A stretch of DNA of 64,000 nucleotides from Rikenellaceae bacterium (GCA_022766385.1 JALEPJ010000053.1:1-64000), one strand, 5' to 3'; shown: positions 51,589 to 61,419, counted from the first letter of the stretch. The notes: generated by a model from the sequence alone, not told the origin. Numbers and translations: made by a program.

Positions 51589-53607
51589 ATGAAAAAGATA
51601 TTCTATTGTGCAGCAATGGTACTGACTATGACAGCATGTACTGGAAATAATACTTCCAATCCCTTCCTTGAGGATTGGACCACCCCTTATGGAATTCCTC
51701 CTTTCGACAGAATAGAGTTGAGCGACTATCTCCCGGCAATTGAAGCCGGAATAGAACAGCAGAGCGCTGAGATCGAAGCGATCATTGCCAATGACGAAGC
51801 TCCTGATTTTGATAATGTTATCGGAGCGATGGAACTCTCAGGAGAGATACTCGGCAAGGTTCAGGGAGTGCTTTTCAACCTCTCGGAGACCGAAAACAGC
51901 CCTGAGATGGAGGCTCTCATCGAGAAGGTCACCCCTATGCTCTCGGAGCATAGCGACAATATCTATATGAACAAGGAACTCTTCAAGAAGGTGGAGACCG
52001 TCTATAATGCTGACCAGTCTGGCCTCAGCCGCGAGCAGCAGATGGTCCTCAAGAAGGTGTATGACGCTTTCTTCCGCAACGGAATTGCCCTCGACGAAGA
52101 AAAACAGGCCCGCCTCCGCGAAATCAACACGGAAATGTCTCTCAAGGAGAACAAGCTCAGCAGCAATATTCTCGCCGAGAACAATGCCTTCAAGGAGAAG
52201 TTCGGAGTATCGATCTCCGCATATCCTACGGCAATGACCACTACTGAGGACAGGTCGCTGCGTGAGGAGATGTTCAAGGCTTACTCGAACCGTTGCCATA
52301 ATGGCAATGAGTACGACAACCGCCAGCTCTTCCTCGAACTTATGGCGCTCCGCATCGAAAAGGCAAAGATTATGGGCTACGAGACCCCTGCCGACTTCAT
52401 TCTTGAACCGAAAATGGCACACGATGCAGTTACCGTAGAAAACTTTTTGGGCGATATCATGAAGGCTTCCGTTAATAAGGCTAAGGGTGAAATCGTTGAT
52501 ATGCAGAAGGTTATGGATAAGGATATAGCTGCCGGAATCCTCCCTTCAGGTTCAAGAATCGAGCCTTGGGACTGGTGGTACTATGCCGAGAAGGTGCGCA
52601 AGGAAAAGTACGACCTTGACGAGGAACTCACCAAGCCATACTTTGAAATGGAGAACGTGAAGAAGGGTGTCTTCGAATGCGCTCATATGCTTTATGGGGT
52701 AAACTTCGAGAAGCTTGAGGACGTCCCTTCATACAATGATGTCACCGAGACCTACAAGCTCACATACGATGACGGTTCGCTCATAGGAATCTTCATCTGC
52801 GACTACTTCCCTCGCGACAGCAAGAGAGGCGGTGCATGGATGAACAATTTCCGCGACCAGTACAGAGATGCCCAGGGCAATGACGTCCGCCCTATCATTG
52901 TCAATGTCGGCAATTTCAGCACTCCTGACGAGAACGGCATCGCCCTTCTCACTGTCGATGAGGTGCAGACCGCCTTCCACGAGTTCGGACACGCCCTCCA
53001 CGGATTGCTCAGCAAGTGCAATTACAAGTCAGTCAGCGGAACCAGCGTACAGCGCGACTTCGTGGAGACCTTCTCCCAGTTCAATGAAAACTGGGCCTTC
53101 CAGCCTGAACTCCTGGCCAAGTATGCCAAGCATTATCAGACAGGTGAGCTTATTCCTGAAGATCTGGTCAAGAAAATCAACAATGCCCTTAAGTTCAATC
53201 AGGGCTTTATGACCACTGAACTTACAGCCGCTTCAATACTCGATATGAAATGGCACGAGCTCTCAAGTGTCGAGGGCATAGATGTGGATGCTTTCGAGGC
53301 TGAGGCTTGCAAGGAAATGGGACTCATTGACGAGATTATTCCGAGATATCGCACCACCTATTTCAATCACATTTTCTCAAGCGGCTATTCAGCAGGCTAT
53401 TACGGTTATCTCTGGGCTGAAGTGCTCGACAAGGACGCTTTCCAGGCTTTTGAGGACAATGGCGTTTGGGACCTCGAACTTGCAAAGAAGTTCAAGGAGA
53501 CCTTCCTCGAGAAGGGTGGTAGCGAGGAGGCAATGATCCTCTATCACCAGTTCCGTGGCAAGGATCCCGACACAGCTCCTATGCTTCGCGGACGCGGCTT
53601 GCTTTGA
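51589..53607 (+). CDS. dcp: M3-family peptidase lipoprotein (peptidyl-dipeptidase Dcp type)
   Basis: A 672-residue zinc peptidase with a lipoprotein signal (MTACTGNN, Cys about 17). Zinc motif HEFGH at residues 464-468 in AFHEFGHALHGLLSKC, followed by a third-ligand Glu region FVETFSQFNENW, and the C-terminal SGYSAGYYGYLWAEVLDKDAF typical of Dcp and oligopeptidase A. It removes C-terminal dipeptides or cleaves oligopeptides. Its coupling to the nuclease suggests processing of nucleoprotein breakdown products, though this is inference. Confidence 0.94.
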   Translation: MKKIFYCAAMVLTMTACTGNNTSNPFLEDWTTPYGIPPFDRIELSDYLPAIEAGIEQQSAEIEAIIANDEAPDFDNVIGAMELSGEILGKVQGVLFNLSETENSPEMEALIEKVTPMLSEHSDNIYMNKELFKKVETVYNADQSGLSREQQMVLKKVYDAFFRNGIALDEEKQARLREINTEMSLKENKLSSNILAENNAFKEKFGVSISAYPTAMTTTEDRSLREEMFKAYSNRCHNGNEYDNRQLFLELMALRIEKAKIMGYETPADFILEPKMAHDAVTVENFLGDIMKASVNKAKGEIVDMQKVMDKDIAAGILPSGSRIEPWDWWYYAEKVRKEKYDLDEELTKPYFEMENVKKGVFECAHMLYGVNFEKLEDVPSYNDVTETYKLTYDDGSLIGIFICDYFPRDSKRGGAWMNNFRDQYRDAQGNDVRPIIVNVGNFSTPDENGIALLTVDEVQTAFHEFGHALHGLLSKCNYKSVSGTSVQRDFVETFSQFNENWAFQPELLAKYAKHYQTGELIPEDLVKKINNALKFNQGFMTTELTAASILDMKWHELSSVEGIDVDAFEAEACKEMGLIDEIIPRYRTTYFNHIFSSGYSAGYYGYLWAEVLDKDAFQAFEDNGVWDLELAKKFKETFLEKGGSEEAMILYHQFRGKDPDTAPMLRGRGLL

Positions 53608-53664
53608 TGCCAGGGGATAATTAATCGACAATAGACAAAATATAATAAACATTAGATACAAGAA

Positions 53665-55185
53665 ATGGACAAAAAAGTACTTTTGATGATTCTCGATGGT
53701 TGGGGAGAGGGCAGACAGGATAAATCCAACGTAATCTATACCCAGGGAGCTCCTTTTATCGAGAAGCTTCGCAAGACCTATCCTTGCAGCAAGCTTCATG
53801 CTTGCGGCGAATATGTAGGACTTCCTGACGGACAGATGGGAAATTCTGAAGTTGGACATATGAACCTCGGCGCCGGCCGTACCGTATATCAGGACCTCGT
53901 AAAGATCAATATAGCTTGTCGCGACCATAAGCTTCTGGAAAACAAGGAGATAGCCGAAGCTTACCGCTATGTGAAGGCCAGTGGCAAGAAACTCCACTTT
54001 ATGGGCCTCGCTTCAATGGGTGGCGTACACTCTTCACTTACTCACCTCTATGAGTTCCTCCGTGTAGCCAAGGAGGAGGGCCTCGAGAAGGTTTACGTAC
54101 ATTGCTTTATGGACGGACGCGACACCGACCCGCGCTCAGGCAAGGGCTTCCTCGAGGATATCGAGAAGCATATGGCAGAGAGCACAGGCAAGATTGCCAC
54201 AGTCTGCGGCCGTTTCTATGCAATGGACAGGGACAAGAGATGGGAACGCGTCAAGGAAGCCTATGATATGCTCGTTGAGGGCAAGGGCAATACCGCTGGC
54301 TCAGCTATCGAGGCTATCGAGGCTTCATATGCTGCCGATGTGACCGACGAGTTCGTAAAGCCTTGCGTAATCACCGAGAACGGACAGCCAATTGCTACAA
54401 TCGAGGAGGGAGACGCTGTAATCTTCTTCAATTTCCGCAATGACCGTGCTCGCGAGATAACCGCTGCCCTTACCCAGACCGATATGCCTGAGGCTGGAAT
54501 GCACACCATTCCGCTTCATTATTGCACACTCACTCCTTACGATGCATCATTCACCGGTCTGCACATCCTCTTTGACAAGGAAATTGTGACCGACACCCTT
54601 GGAGAGACCGTTTCTAAGGCGGGCAAAAAGCAGCTCCGCATCGCTGAAACCGAAAAATATGCTCACGTAACCTTCTTCTTCAACGGAGGCGGAGAGCAGC
54701 CTTTCGAGAACGAGAGCCGTATACTCGTGAACTCACCAAAGGTTCCTACCTATGACCTCAAGCCGGAGATGAGCGCACTTGAAGTGACTGACAAACTGCT
54801 TGCGGCAATACGCTCCGAGGAGCAGGATCTCATCATCCTTAACTATGCCAATGGCGATATGATAGGCCATACCGGTGTGTACAGTGCCATCCGTTGTGCA
54901 GTATCCTGCATCGACGGCTGTGTAGAAACCGTTGTTGGTGCAGCCATTGAGCACGGCTATACCGTCCTTATCACCGCCGATCACGGAAACGCCGACTACG
55001 CACTCAATGAGGACGGAACACCTAATACCGCCCATTCTCTCAACGACGTGCCGTTCATCGTTGTCAATGCCGGTGAGGAGGTCAAGAGCGTGAAGGACGG
55101 AGCCCTCTGCAATGTGGCACCTACCATCCTCAAGCTTATGGGTATCGCTCAGCCTGAGGCAATGACAGCAGAACCTCTTGTATAA
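53665..55185 (+). CDS. gpmI: 2,3-bisphosphoglycerate-independent phosphoglycerate mutase
   Basis: A 506-residue manganese enzyme of glycolysis that interconverts 3- and 2-phosphoglycerate through a phosphoserine. The nucleophile is Ser61 in [24 protein letters not shown] at the N-terminus and ITADHGNAD at the C-terminus give metal ligands, and [14 protein letters not shown] binds substrate. Length is typical. The manA-like gene starts about 20 bases downstream. Confidence 0.98.
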   Translation: MDKKVLLMILDGWGEGRQDKSNVIYTQGAPFIEKLRKTYPCSKLHACGEYVGLPDGQMGNSEVGHMNLGAGRTVYQDLVKINIACRDHKLLENKEIAEAYRYVKASGKKLHFMGLASMGGVHSSLTHLYEFLRVAKEEGLEKVYVHCFMDGRDTDPRSGKGFLEDIEKHMAESTGKIATVCGRFYAMDRDKRWERVKEAYDMLVEGKGNTAGSAIEAIEASYAADVTDEFVKPCVITENGQPIATIEEGDAVIFFNFRNDRAREITAALTQTDMPEAGMHTIPLHYCTLTPYDASFTGLHILFDKEIVTDTLGETVSKAGKKQLRIAETEKYAHVTFFFNGGGEQPFENESRILVNSPKVPTYDLKPEMSALEVTDKLLAAIRSEEQDLIILNYANGDMIGHTGVYSAIRCAVSCIDGCVETVVGAAIEHGYTVLITADHGNADYALNEDGTPNTAHSLNDVPFIVVNAGEEVKSVKDGALCNVAPTILKLMGIAQPEAMTAEPLV

Positions 55186-55207
55186 TTCAGCAACAAAGCA
55201 GAAGCGA

Positions 55208-56170
55208 ATGATTTCTCAACCGCTGAGATTCCGCCCCATACTGAAGAGTCTGGTTTGGGGCGGTGATAAAATAGCTGCCTTCAAGGGCATACAAAGTGAC
55301 AGTTCCCATATAGGCGAAAGCTGGGAACTGTCTGCCATTAAGGGCAGTGAGACTGTGGTTGTTGAAGGGGAATATGCTGGCCTGGACATACCCAAACTAT
55401 CTGCACTTTTCGGGGAGGACTTCCTTGGCAAGCACGTTGTCGAAAAGTATGGGTGTGAGTTTCCCTTGCTGGTGAAATTCATTGATGCTGCCAGCGACCT
55501 CAGCGTCCAGGTTCATCCTGATGACGCATTGGCTTTGCAGCGTTGTGGAAAGAGGGGCAAATCGGAGCTGTGGTATGTGCTCGAAGCTGCAGAAGGCGCC
55601 AGGCTTCTGTCCGGTCTCTCGAAGGAGTTCAGCAAGGAACGTTATGACCAAATCGCGGGCGGTCCGGAGATAATGGACTACCTATGCCAGCATATTGTCA
55701 GCGAGGGAGATGTGTTCTTCCTTCCTGCCGGCCGTATCCATTCTATAGGAAAGGGCTGTTTCGTTTTGGAGATTCAGCAATCTTCCGACATTACGTACAG
55801 GATTTATGATTACGGCAGGCCCGGTTTGGACGGCCGTCCTCGTGAACTTCATACAGCTGAGGCCAGAGATGCGATAGATTATCGCCTTTACCCTGATTAC
55901 AAGCTTGATTATCAGAGAACTGAGAATCAGGAGAACGTACTTGTCTCCTGTCCTCATTTCACCAGCTCCTTCTTCAAGCTGACCCGGACTGTGACCAAGT
56001 CCGTATGTGAGCTGGACTCCTTTGTGATAGCAGTCTGTGCGGAAGGGGAGGGCAGCGTAAACGGTCTCGCTGTAAGAGCTGGAGACAGTCTCCTCATACC
56101 GGCTTGTGCGGAAAGGCTTGTAATGAGCCCCGGCAGCCCTGGGATGACGATAATTACTGCCAATTGTTGA
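55208..56170 (+). CDS. manA: Mannose-6-phosphate isomerase, class I
   Basis: A 320-residue cytoplasmic zinc enzyme starting at MISQPLRFRPILKSLVWGG. The zinc-site motif VQVHPDD and the later GRIHSIGKG are present, with GESWELSA near the N-terminus. It interconverts mannose-6-phosphate and fructose-6-phosphate. It follows gpmI closely and precedes the GH51 gene by 22 bases, so the three may be co-transcribed. Confidence 0.94.
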   Translation: MISQPLRFRPILKSLVWGGDKIAAFKGIQSDSSHIGESWELSAIKGSETVVVEGEYAGLDIPKLSALFGEDFLGKHVVEKYGCEFPLLVKFIDAASDLSVQVHPDDALALQRCGKRGKSELWYVLEAAEGARLLSGLSKEFSKERYDQIAGGPEIMDYLCQHIVSEGDVFFLPAGRIHSIGKGCFVLEIQQSSDITYRIYDYGRPGLDGRPRELHTAEARDAIDYRLYPDYKLDYQRTENQENVLVSCPHFTSSFFKLTRTVTKSVCELDSFVIAVCAEGEGSVNGLAVRAGDSLLIPACAERLVMSPGSPGMTIITANC

Positions 56171-56192
56171 CATTGGCATAATAAGCAATAGT

Positions 56193-58169
56193 ATGAAAAT
56201 CAGGATGATAACAGTGAGCGCTTTGCTCTTGACCGCTATTTTGGCGGATGCCCAGCGCCCAATGAAGGCTCCTGCGGGAGGCAAAAGAATCAGCAATGAG
56301 CTGATAGGAATTTTCTTCGAGGATATCAGCTATGCGGCTGATGGTGGGCTCAATGCCCAGCTCGTACAGAACGCTTCCTTTGAGTACGACCTTTCCGAGC
56401 AGGATGGTTGGGGACCGGGCACAATGTGGAGCGTAGCCCATCCGGGACATGCCATAGGACAGCTCGAGATACGTAAGCAGAATCCGCTCCATCCTGACAA
56501 TCCTACTTATATGCACATCCAGGTCGAGCGTTTGCGCCACTATTCTGACTATGACGGACGCCTTGGTTATGGCCTTCAGAATGCAGGCTGGGAGGGAATG
56601 AATGTGAAGGAAGGGGAGGAATATGATTTCTCTGCCTTTCTGCGCAATTCCGATGCCTCTCCGAAAAGCATTGAGGTCGTTCTGCTCGACCCTTCGAAGC
56701 CTACTCAGCCTCTTGCACTCTCCAAACTTGAATGCAGATCAAGCAGTTGGGAGAGATTGGAGTGCTCGCTCGTTCCTGAGAGCAGCTGCAGCAATGCGCT
56801 TCTTCAAGTGCTCGTGCAGAGCGAAGGCGGCATTGACATTGACAATGTATCCCTGATTCCTCGAGATACTTATCACGGACACGGCCTGCGCCGCGATCTG
56901 GCTGAGGCTCTCGAGGCCTTGAACCCCAAATTCATGCGCTTCCCTGGCGGCTGTGTCGTTCACGGCGGTCCGGATGGCTTCGCTGCTACCTACCGTTGGA
57001 AAAGCACCGTCGGTCCTAAGGAGCAGAGGAAGGGCATTAAGAATCCTTGGGGTTATCACCAGTCAATGGAACTGGGCTACTTCGAGTATTTTCAGCTCTG
57101 CGAAGATATGGGAATGGAGCCCGTTCCGATATTGCCTTGCGGATTGAGCTGTCAGGGCGCGGGAGGAGCTTGGGGGCTTCCGGAACAAGCGCAGGAGGCC
57201 GTACCTATGTCCGAGATGGAGGAATGGGTGGAGGATGCATTGGACCTCATTGAGTGGGCCAATGGCGCTGCCGACAGTGAATGGGGCTCTGTGAGAGCAG
57301 CTGCCGGTCATCCGGAGCCGTTCAATCTCAAGTACTTGGGTATTGGCAATGAGGAAAAGATAACACCCGAATTCGAGGAGCGCTTCCGCTATATGTATGA
57401 GAGAATCAGCGCCGCTCATCCTGAAATCGTCATAATAGGGACCGCCGGTCCGGGTTCGCATCAGGGCAATCCGGATTATGACAATGCCTGGAGTTTCGCC
57501 AATGAGCTTGGCCTTCCTGTCATTGATGAACACTATTACGAGCCTCACGAGTACTTCCAGAACAGCCGCCAGTACGACAGCTATCCGCGCAATCGCAAAA
57601 CCAAAGTCTATCTGGGCGAATACGCCTCCAAGGACAAGAAACTCGTCGATGCCCTGTCTGAAGCGCTCTATCTGCTTCATGTTGAGCGCAATGCCGATAT
57701 TGTCATAATGACTTCCTATGCTCCTCTCTTCTGCCGCAAGGGCACTCATAACTGGGACCCTAATCTCATCTATTTCGACAACGAGAGAGTCATTCCGAGC
57801 TGCAGCTATTATGTCCAGCAGCTTTTCGGCAATTCCTCAGGCGATTATTACTACGGGGATTGCGTCGAAATTAAGGACAAGACCCGACTTCAGGAACAGT
57901 CTGTGGTCCTTAATACGTCCACTCGCGAGCTCTTTGTGAAGATATGTAATGCTTCTTCAGAAGCTAAGGAGTGCACTGTCGATCTTCGAAGATTCAAAGG
58001 CTTGGCTTCAACTGCCGAACTGACTGTCCTGAGCGGTGACCCTATGGCTGAAAACAATTTCGAGCAGCAGCCGATAGCCCCAAGGAAGGAAGAACTGAGC
58101 ATACAAAAGAAAATGTCCCTTACTGTCGGAGCCAATAGCCTGATAATGTTCAGGGTAGCTCTGAAGTAG
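56193..58169 (+). CDS. Alpha-L-arabinofuranosidase, GH51
   Basis: A 658-residue exported enzyme with a signal peptide (MKIRMITVSALLLTAILADAQ). It has a carbohydrate-binding-like N-terminal region, a TIM barrel and a C-terminal beta-sandwich. The acid/base Glu387 is in YLGIGNEEK and the nucleophile Glu476 is in VYLGEYAS, as expected for GH51. It releases arabinofuranosyl residues from plant polysaccharides. There are no other polysaccharide-utilisation genes around it, so it is not part of a visible PUL. Confidence 0.94.
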   Translation: MKIRMITVSALLLTAILADAQRPMKAPAGGKRISNELIGIFFEDISYAADGGLNAQLVQNASFEYDLSEQDGWGPGTMWSVAHPGHAIGQLEIRKQNPLHPDNPTYMHIQVERLRHYSDYDGRLGYGLQNAGWEGMNVKEGEEYDFSAFLRNSDASPKSIEVVLLDPSKPTQPLALSKLECRSSSWERLECSLVPESSCSNALLQVLVQSEGGIDIDNVSLIPRDTYHGHGLRRDLAEALEALNPKFMRFPGGCVVHGGPDGFAATYRWKSTVGPKEQRKGIKNPWGYHQSMELGYFEYFQLCEDMGMEPVPILPCGLSCQGAGGAWGLPEQAQEAVPMSEMEEWVEDALDLIEWANGAADSEWGSVRAAAGHPEPFNLKYLGIGNEEKITPEFEERFRYMYERISAAHPEIVIIGTAGPGSHQGNPDYDNAWSFANELGLPVIDEHYYEPHEYFQNSRQYDSYPRNRKTKVYLGEYASKDKKLVDALSEALYLLHVERNADIVIMTSYAPLFCRKGTHNWDPNLIYFDNERVIPSCSYYVQQLFGNSSGDYYYGDCVEIKDKTRLQEQSVVLNTSTRELFVKICNASSEAKECTVDLRRFKGLASTAELTVLSGDPMAENNFEQQPIAPRKEELSIQKKMSLTVGANSLIMFRVALK

Positions 58170-58192
58170 GGGACATGTGGGCCTGAGACCGC

Positions 58193-58762
58193 TTAGACGG
58201 TAATAATCTCTTTTTCCTTGGCTGCAACGACCTCGTCGACTTTCTTTATGTTCTTGTCTGTGATCTTCTGAACTTCCTCCTCGGCCTCCTTCTCGGTGTC
58301 CTCGGACATTCCTTCGCTCTTCATAGCTTTCTTCAGGAGATCCACAGCGTCGCGTCTGGCATTTCTGACAACCACCTTTGCATTCTCACCCGCAGCCTTT
58401 GCCTTCTTGATGAGTTCCTTTCTTCTCTCCTCTGTGAGAGGAGGTACCATACAGCGTATCACCTCGCCGTTGTTCTGAGGGTTGAGACCTACATTGGCAT
58501 CAATGATGGCCTTCTCGATTTTCTGGATCATATTCCTCTCCCAAGGCTGGATGGCAATGGTCTTTGCATCAGGGGTAGTGATGGAAGCAACGTTCTGTAA
58601 AGGGGAAGGTGTTCCGTAATAATCCACGAATACACTGTTAAGGATGGCCGGGCTGGCCTTTCCGACACGATATGACTTGAGGTCCTCTTCGAGATAGTTG
58701 ACGGCCTCCTTCATCTTGGCATCACATTTATTGATGATTTCTTTTGCTCTGTCTGTAAGCAT
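58193..58762 (-). CDS. frr: Ribosome recycling factor
   Basis: A 189-residue protein that splits post-termination ribosomes with EF-G. It has the typical domain I/II motifs LKSYRVGKASPAIL, VDYYGTPSPLQNVASI and the helical GENAKVVVRNARRDA. It lies 23 bases after pyrH on the minus strand, a common gene pair. Confidence 0.98.
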   Translation of the reverse strand: MLTDRAKEIINKCDAKMKEAVNYLEEDLKSYRVGKASPAILNSVFVDYYGTPSPLQNVASITTPDAKTIAIQPWERNMIQKIEKAIIDANVGLNPQNNGEVIRCMVPPLTEERRKELIKKAKAAGENAKVVVRNARRDAVDLLKKAMKSEGMSEDTEKEAEEEVQKITDKNIKKVDEVVAAKEKEIITV

Positions 58763-58785
58763 AGTCAGTGAAATAATTATGTTAC

Positions 58786-59490
58786 TTATAAGTGTACTAG
58801 GGTTCCGATTTTCTCACCCTTGATGAGTTTCGAGAGATTGCCCTCCTTGTTCATATCGAACACAATGATAGGCATATTGCCCTGCTCGCAGAGGGCGAAG
58901 GCGGTGGAGTCCATTACTTTCAGGCGGTCGCTGATGGCTTTCGCGAAGCTGAGCTCCTCATATTTGACGGCGTCAGGGCATTTTTCGGGGTCGGCATTGT
59001 ACACACCGTCAACTCGTGTGCCCTTCAGGAGAGCGTCTGCGCCGATTTCCAGGGCTCTTAGCGCTGCGCCCGAGTCTGTGGTGAAGAATGGATTTCCTGT
59101 ACCTCCTGCAATCAGTGCTACTCCTCCCTTTTCCATTACCTGCACAGCATGCTCGCGCACATAGTAACGCGCTACCGGTTCCATCGGGGTGGCTGTGAAG
59201 ACCTCAGCTTCAATCCCCTGGGACCTGATGCCCATCGCGAGGCCGAGAGAGTTGATCACAGTAGCGAGCATTCCCATCTTGTCTCCATTGACACGGTCAA
59301 ATCCCTTGCCGGCACCTTGGAGTCCGCGGAAGATATTGCCTCCGCCTATGACAATGGCGACCTGAAGGCCTTCCTTTACGGCATCAGCTACCTCTTTCGC
59401 GTAGGCGTTCAGCCTGTTCTCATCAATTCCTTTGCCCGAAGGGCCGCCCAAGCTTTCGCCGCTAAGCTTCAATAAGACTCTTTTATACAT
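58786..59490 (-). CDS. pyrH: UMP kinase
   Basis: A 234-residue enzyme that phosphorylates UMP to UDP with ATP. Signatures are KLSGESLGGPSGKGID at the N-terminus, IVIGGGNIFRG and the C-terminal IIVFDMNKEGNL. Length is typical. Its promoter is the minus-strand TAAATTTG at 59514-59521; it forms an operon with frr. Confidence 0.98.
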   Translation of the reverse strand: MYKRVLLKLSGESLGGPSGKGIDENRLNAYAKEVADAVKEGLQVAIVIGGGNIFRGLQGAGKGFDRVNGDKMGMLATVINSLGLAMGIRSQGIEAEVFTATPMEPVARYYVREHAVQVMEKGGVALIAGGTGNPFFTTDSGAALRALEIGADALLKGTRVDGVYNADPEKCPDAVKYEELSFAKAISDRLKVMDSTAFALCEQGNMPIIVFDMNKEGNLSKLIKGEKIGTLVHL

Positions 59491-59513
59491 ATTGTGCTCT
59501 TTCTTTGGATTAA

Positions 59514-59561
59514 CAAATTTATCGGAAAATTATGAAACTTGCAAGAAAGAGTCTATATTTG
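59514..59561. promoter_or_regulatory. Divergent promoter boxes of pyrH and the cytochrome b gene
   Basis: The minus strand has TAAATTTG at 59514-59521 for pyrH; the plus strand has TATATTTG at 59554-59561 for the cytochrome b gene (ATG 59602). Confidence 0.65.
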
Positions 59562-59601
59562 CAGCCTAGAACAGACCCCTTTGATTAAATCAGTTAAAGA
59601 T

Positions 59602-60312
59602 ATGTTTATTTTCAACTCTTCAATCGGAAAGAAATTCGTTCAGAGCGTGAGCGGTGCTTTCCTCATCATTTTCCTTCTCCTTCATGCTACTATCAACTTC
59701 TTTTCAGTAATCGATGCTTTCGCAGGCAAGTACGGAGCTGTTGCTGCAGACGAGAAGCTTTTCTCTGCAGGTGACGGTCTTTTCAAGCTGGGTTGCGACT
59801 TTATGTCTACTCCGGTCATTTCGATTATGGTCCCTGTGCTTGCTCTCGGTTTCCTTGTACACATCATCTACGGCTGCTGGCTTTCTTGGCAGAACCTCAA
59901 GGCCCGTGGTCCTCAGAAGTATGCAGTGGCAAGCAAGGCCGCAGCTGATTCATGGTCAGCAAAGAATATGCTTGTTCTCGGTCTTGTCATTCTTGGAGTG
60001 ATCTTCTTCCACCTCACCCATTTCTGGGCCAAGATGCAGCTTCCTGAGATGTTTGGAGTAGGTGAGTTCGAAAATAACCCATATCTCCTTCTTGGCGCTA
60101 CATTCGGAAAGTGGTGGATACTTGCTATCTATATCATTTGGTTCGTGGCTCTCTGGTTCCACCTCGTACACGGTTTCTGGAGCATGTTCCAGACTGTGGG
60201 CTGGAGCGGACAGACCTGGTTCAAGAGAATCAAGGTTATCGGTGTGATCGTTGCCACTGTCATTTGCCTTGCTTTCATCGCTACGGCAATAACAGCCTTC
60301 GTGATGGCTTAA
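59602..60312 (+). CDS. Succinate dehydrogenase/fumarate reductase cytochrome b subunit
   Basis: A 236-residue inner-membrane protein starting at MFIFNSSIGKKFVQSVSGAFL, with five hydrophobic segments and well-placed histidines for heme (LLLHATINFF, LVHIIYGCW, FFHLTHFW, WFHLVHGFWSM). This matches the Bacteroidota di-heme cytochrome b (SdhC/FrdC) that links the flavoprotein complex to menaquinone. Normally the sdhA and sdhB (frdA and frdB) genes follow directly; here rplM follows and neither is in the window. Confidence 0.93.
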   Translation: MFIFNSSIGKKFVQSVSGAFLIIFLLLHATINFFSVIDAFAGKYGAVAADEKLFSAGDGLFKLGCDFMSTPVISIMVPVLALGFLVHIIYGCWLSWQNLKARGPQKYAVASKAAADSWSAKNMLVLGLVILGVIFFHLTHFWAKMQLPEMFGVGEFENNPYLLLGATFGKWWILAIYIIWFVALWFHLVHGFWSMFQTVGWSGQTWFKRIKVIGVIVATVICLAFIATAITAFVMA

Positions 60313-60334
60313 TTTCTTCATTTGAGAAGATAAA

Positions 60335-60366
60335 TTTGTTTAAGAAATATATTTTGAGTACATTTG
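60335..60366 (+). promoter_or_regulatory. rplM promoter
   Basis: TTTG at 60335-60338 and TACATTTG at 60359-60366 are 20 bases apart, a strong match. Confidence 0.8.
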
Positions 60367-60402
60367 CGGTCCCTATTTTGTGTAGGGATCGCAATTTTTT
60401 AT
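60366..60402 (+). terminator. Hairpin with T run before rplM: terminator or leader structure
   Basis: GCGGTCCCTA pairs with TAGGGATCGC (one G-T pair) around TTTTGTG and is followed by AATTTTTT. For transcripts from the cytochrome b gene this is a terminator. For transcripts from the rplM promoter the first part of the left arm may be missing, so it could act as a leader hairpin instead. Confidence 0.75.
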
Positions 60403-60427
60403 AGTTAAACCATTAAAGATCAACACA

Positions 60428-60880
60428 ATGGACACACAAAGCTACAAAACAGTATCGCTTAACAAGGCTACTGTGAACAAGGAGTGGGTCGTCATTGATG
60501 CTACAGATCTCGCACTTGGTCGCCTTGCTGCAAGAATTGCTCTTGTCCTCCGTGGCAAGAACAAGCCTGGCTTCACTCCTAACGTTGACTGCGGTGACAA
60601 TGTCATCGTCGTTAACGCAGAGAAGGTTGCTCTCAAAGGCAAGAAGATGACTGACCGTGTTTATACACGCTACACAGGTTATCCGGGTGGACAGCGTTTC
60701 ACCACACCAAGTGAGATTCTCGCAAAGAGACCTACTGAATTGGTCAGGATGGCAGTAAAGGGTATGCTTCCTAAGACCCGCCTTGGTGACAAGATCTACG
60801 GAAACCTCCATGTTTATGCAGGACCGGAGCATCCACATCAGGCTCAGAACCCTAGAACTATTACGTTGGACGAAATTTAA
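60428..60880 (+). CDS. rplM: Ribosomal protein L13
   Basis: A 150-residue large-subunit protein with the family motifs WVVIDATDLALGRLAARIA and YTGYPGG, and the C-terminal YAGPEHPHQAQNP. It is the first gene of the rplM-rpsI pair; rpsI follows after 9 bases. Confidence 0.98.
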   Translation: MDTQSYKTVSLNKATVNKEWVVIDATDLALGRLAARIALVLRGKNKPGFTPNVDCGDNVIVVNAEKVALKGKKMTDRVYTRYTGYPGGQRFTTPSEILAKRPTELVRMAVKGMLPKTRLGDKIYGNLHVYAGPEHPHQAQNPRTITLDEI

Positions 60881-60889
60881 ACAGAGCAA

Positions 60890-61279
60890 ATGGAACAGAT
60901 TCACGCCCTTGGAAGACGTAAAGCAGCTGTAGCTCGCGTTTATCTCGTAGAAGGAACAGGCAAGATTGTCATCAACGACCGCACTCTCGAGGATTACTTT
61001 GCAGAGGATGCTCTCCGTTACATCGTCAATCAGCCTGCTGCAGTTACCAAGACTGAAGGCCAGTTTGATATCAAGGTTACCGTCGTTGGCGGTGGTATCA
61101 AGGGTCAGGCTGAGGCTATCAGACTCGGTATTGCACGCGCACTTTGCGAGGTGGATAAGGAGGCATATCGTTCTACTCTCAAGGCAGCAGGATTCCTCAC
61201 CCGCGATGCTCGCGAGGTCGAGAGAAAGAAGCCTGGCCAGCCTGGTGCACGTAGACGCTTCCAGTTCAGTAAACGTTAG
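60890..61279 (+). CDS. rpsI: Ribosomal protein S9
   Basis: A 129-residue small-subunit protein starting [19 protein letters not shown] and ending with the conserved basic tail RRRFQFSKR, which reaches the P-site tRNA. Length is typical. A structured 176-base gap separates it from rpsB. Confidence 0.98.
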   Translation: MEQIHALGRRKAAVARVYLVEGTGKIVINDRTLEDYFAEDALRYIVNQPAAVTKTEGQFDIKVTVVGGGIKGQAEAIRLGIARALCEVDKEAYRSTLKAAGFLTRDAREVERKKPGQPGARRRFQFSKR

Positions 61280-61339
61280 TCAATACACAACTGTTTTACA
61301 ATTGCACAGTCCGGTTCAGAAATTCTCAGATCTTTGGAA

Positions 61340-61419
61340 GGATGCGAATCCGACCAGGCTACCGGAGGATTGCCGCGACTGCGGAAAAGACGGGAGATTG
61401 ACGAGGTCACTGCTCCGGT
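61340..61419 (+). ncRNA. Candidate structured leader of rpsB
   Basis: Within the 176-base gap, GGAT-GCGA-ATCC (61340-61351) is a hairpin with a GNRA tetraloop. Next, ACCGGAG (61361-61367) pairs with CTCCGGT (61413-61419), enclosing CCGC-GACT-GCGG (61373-61384). The region is more GC-rich than other intergenic gaps here. It could be the binding site for S2 or another ribosomal protein. I do not know of a described family that matches. Confidence 0.6.
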
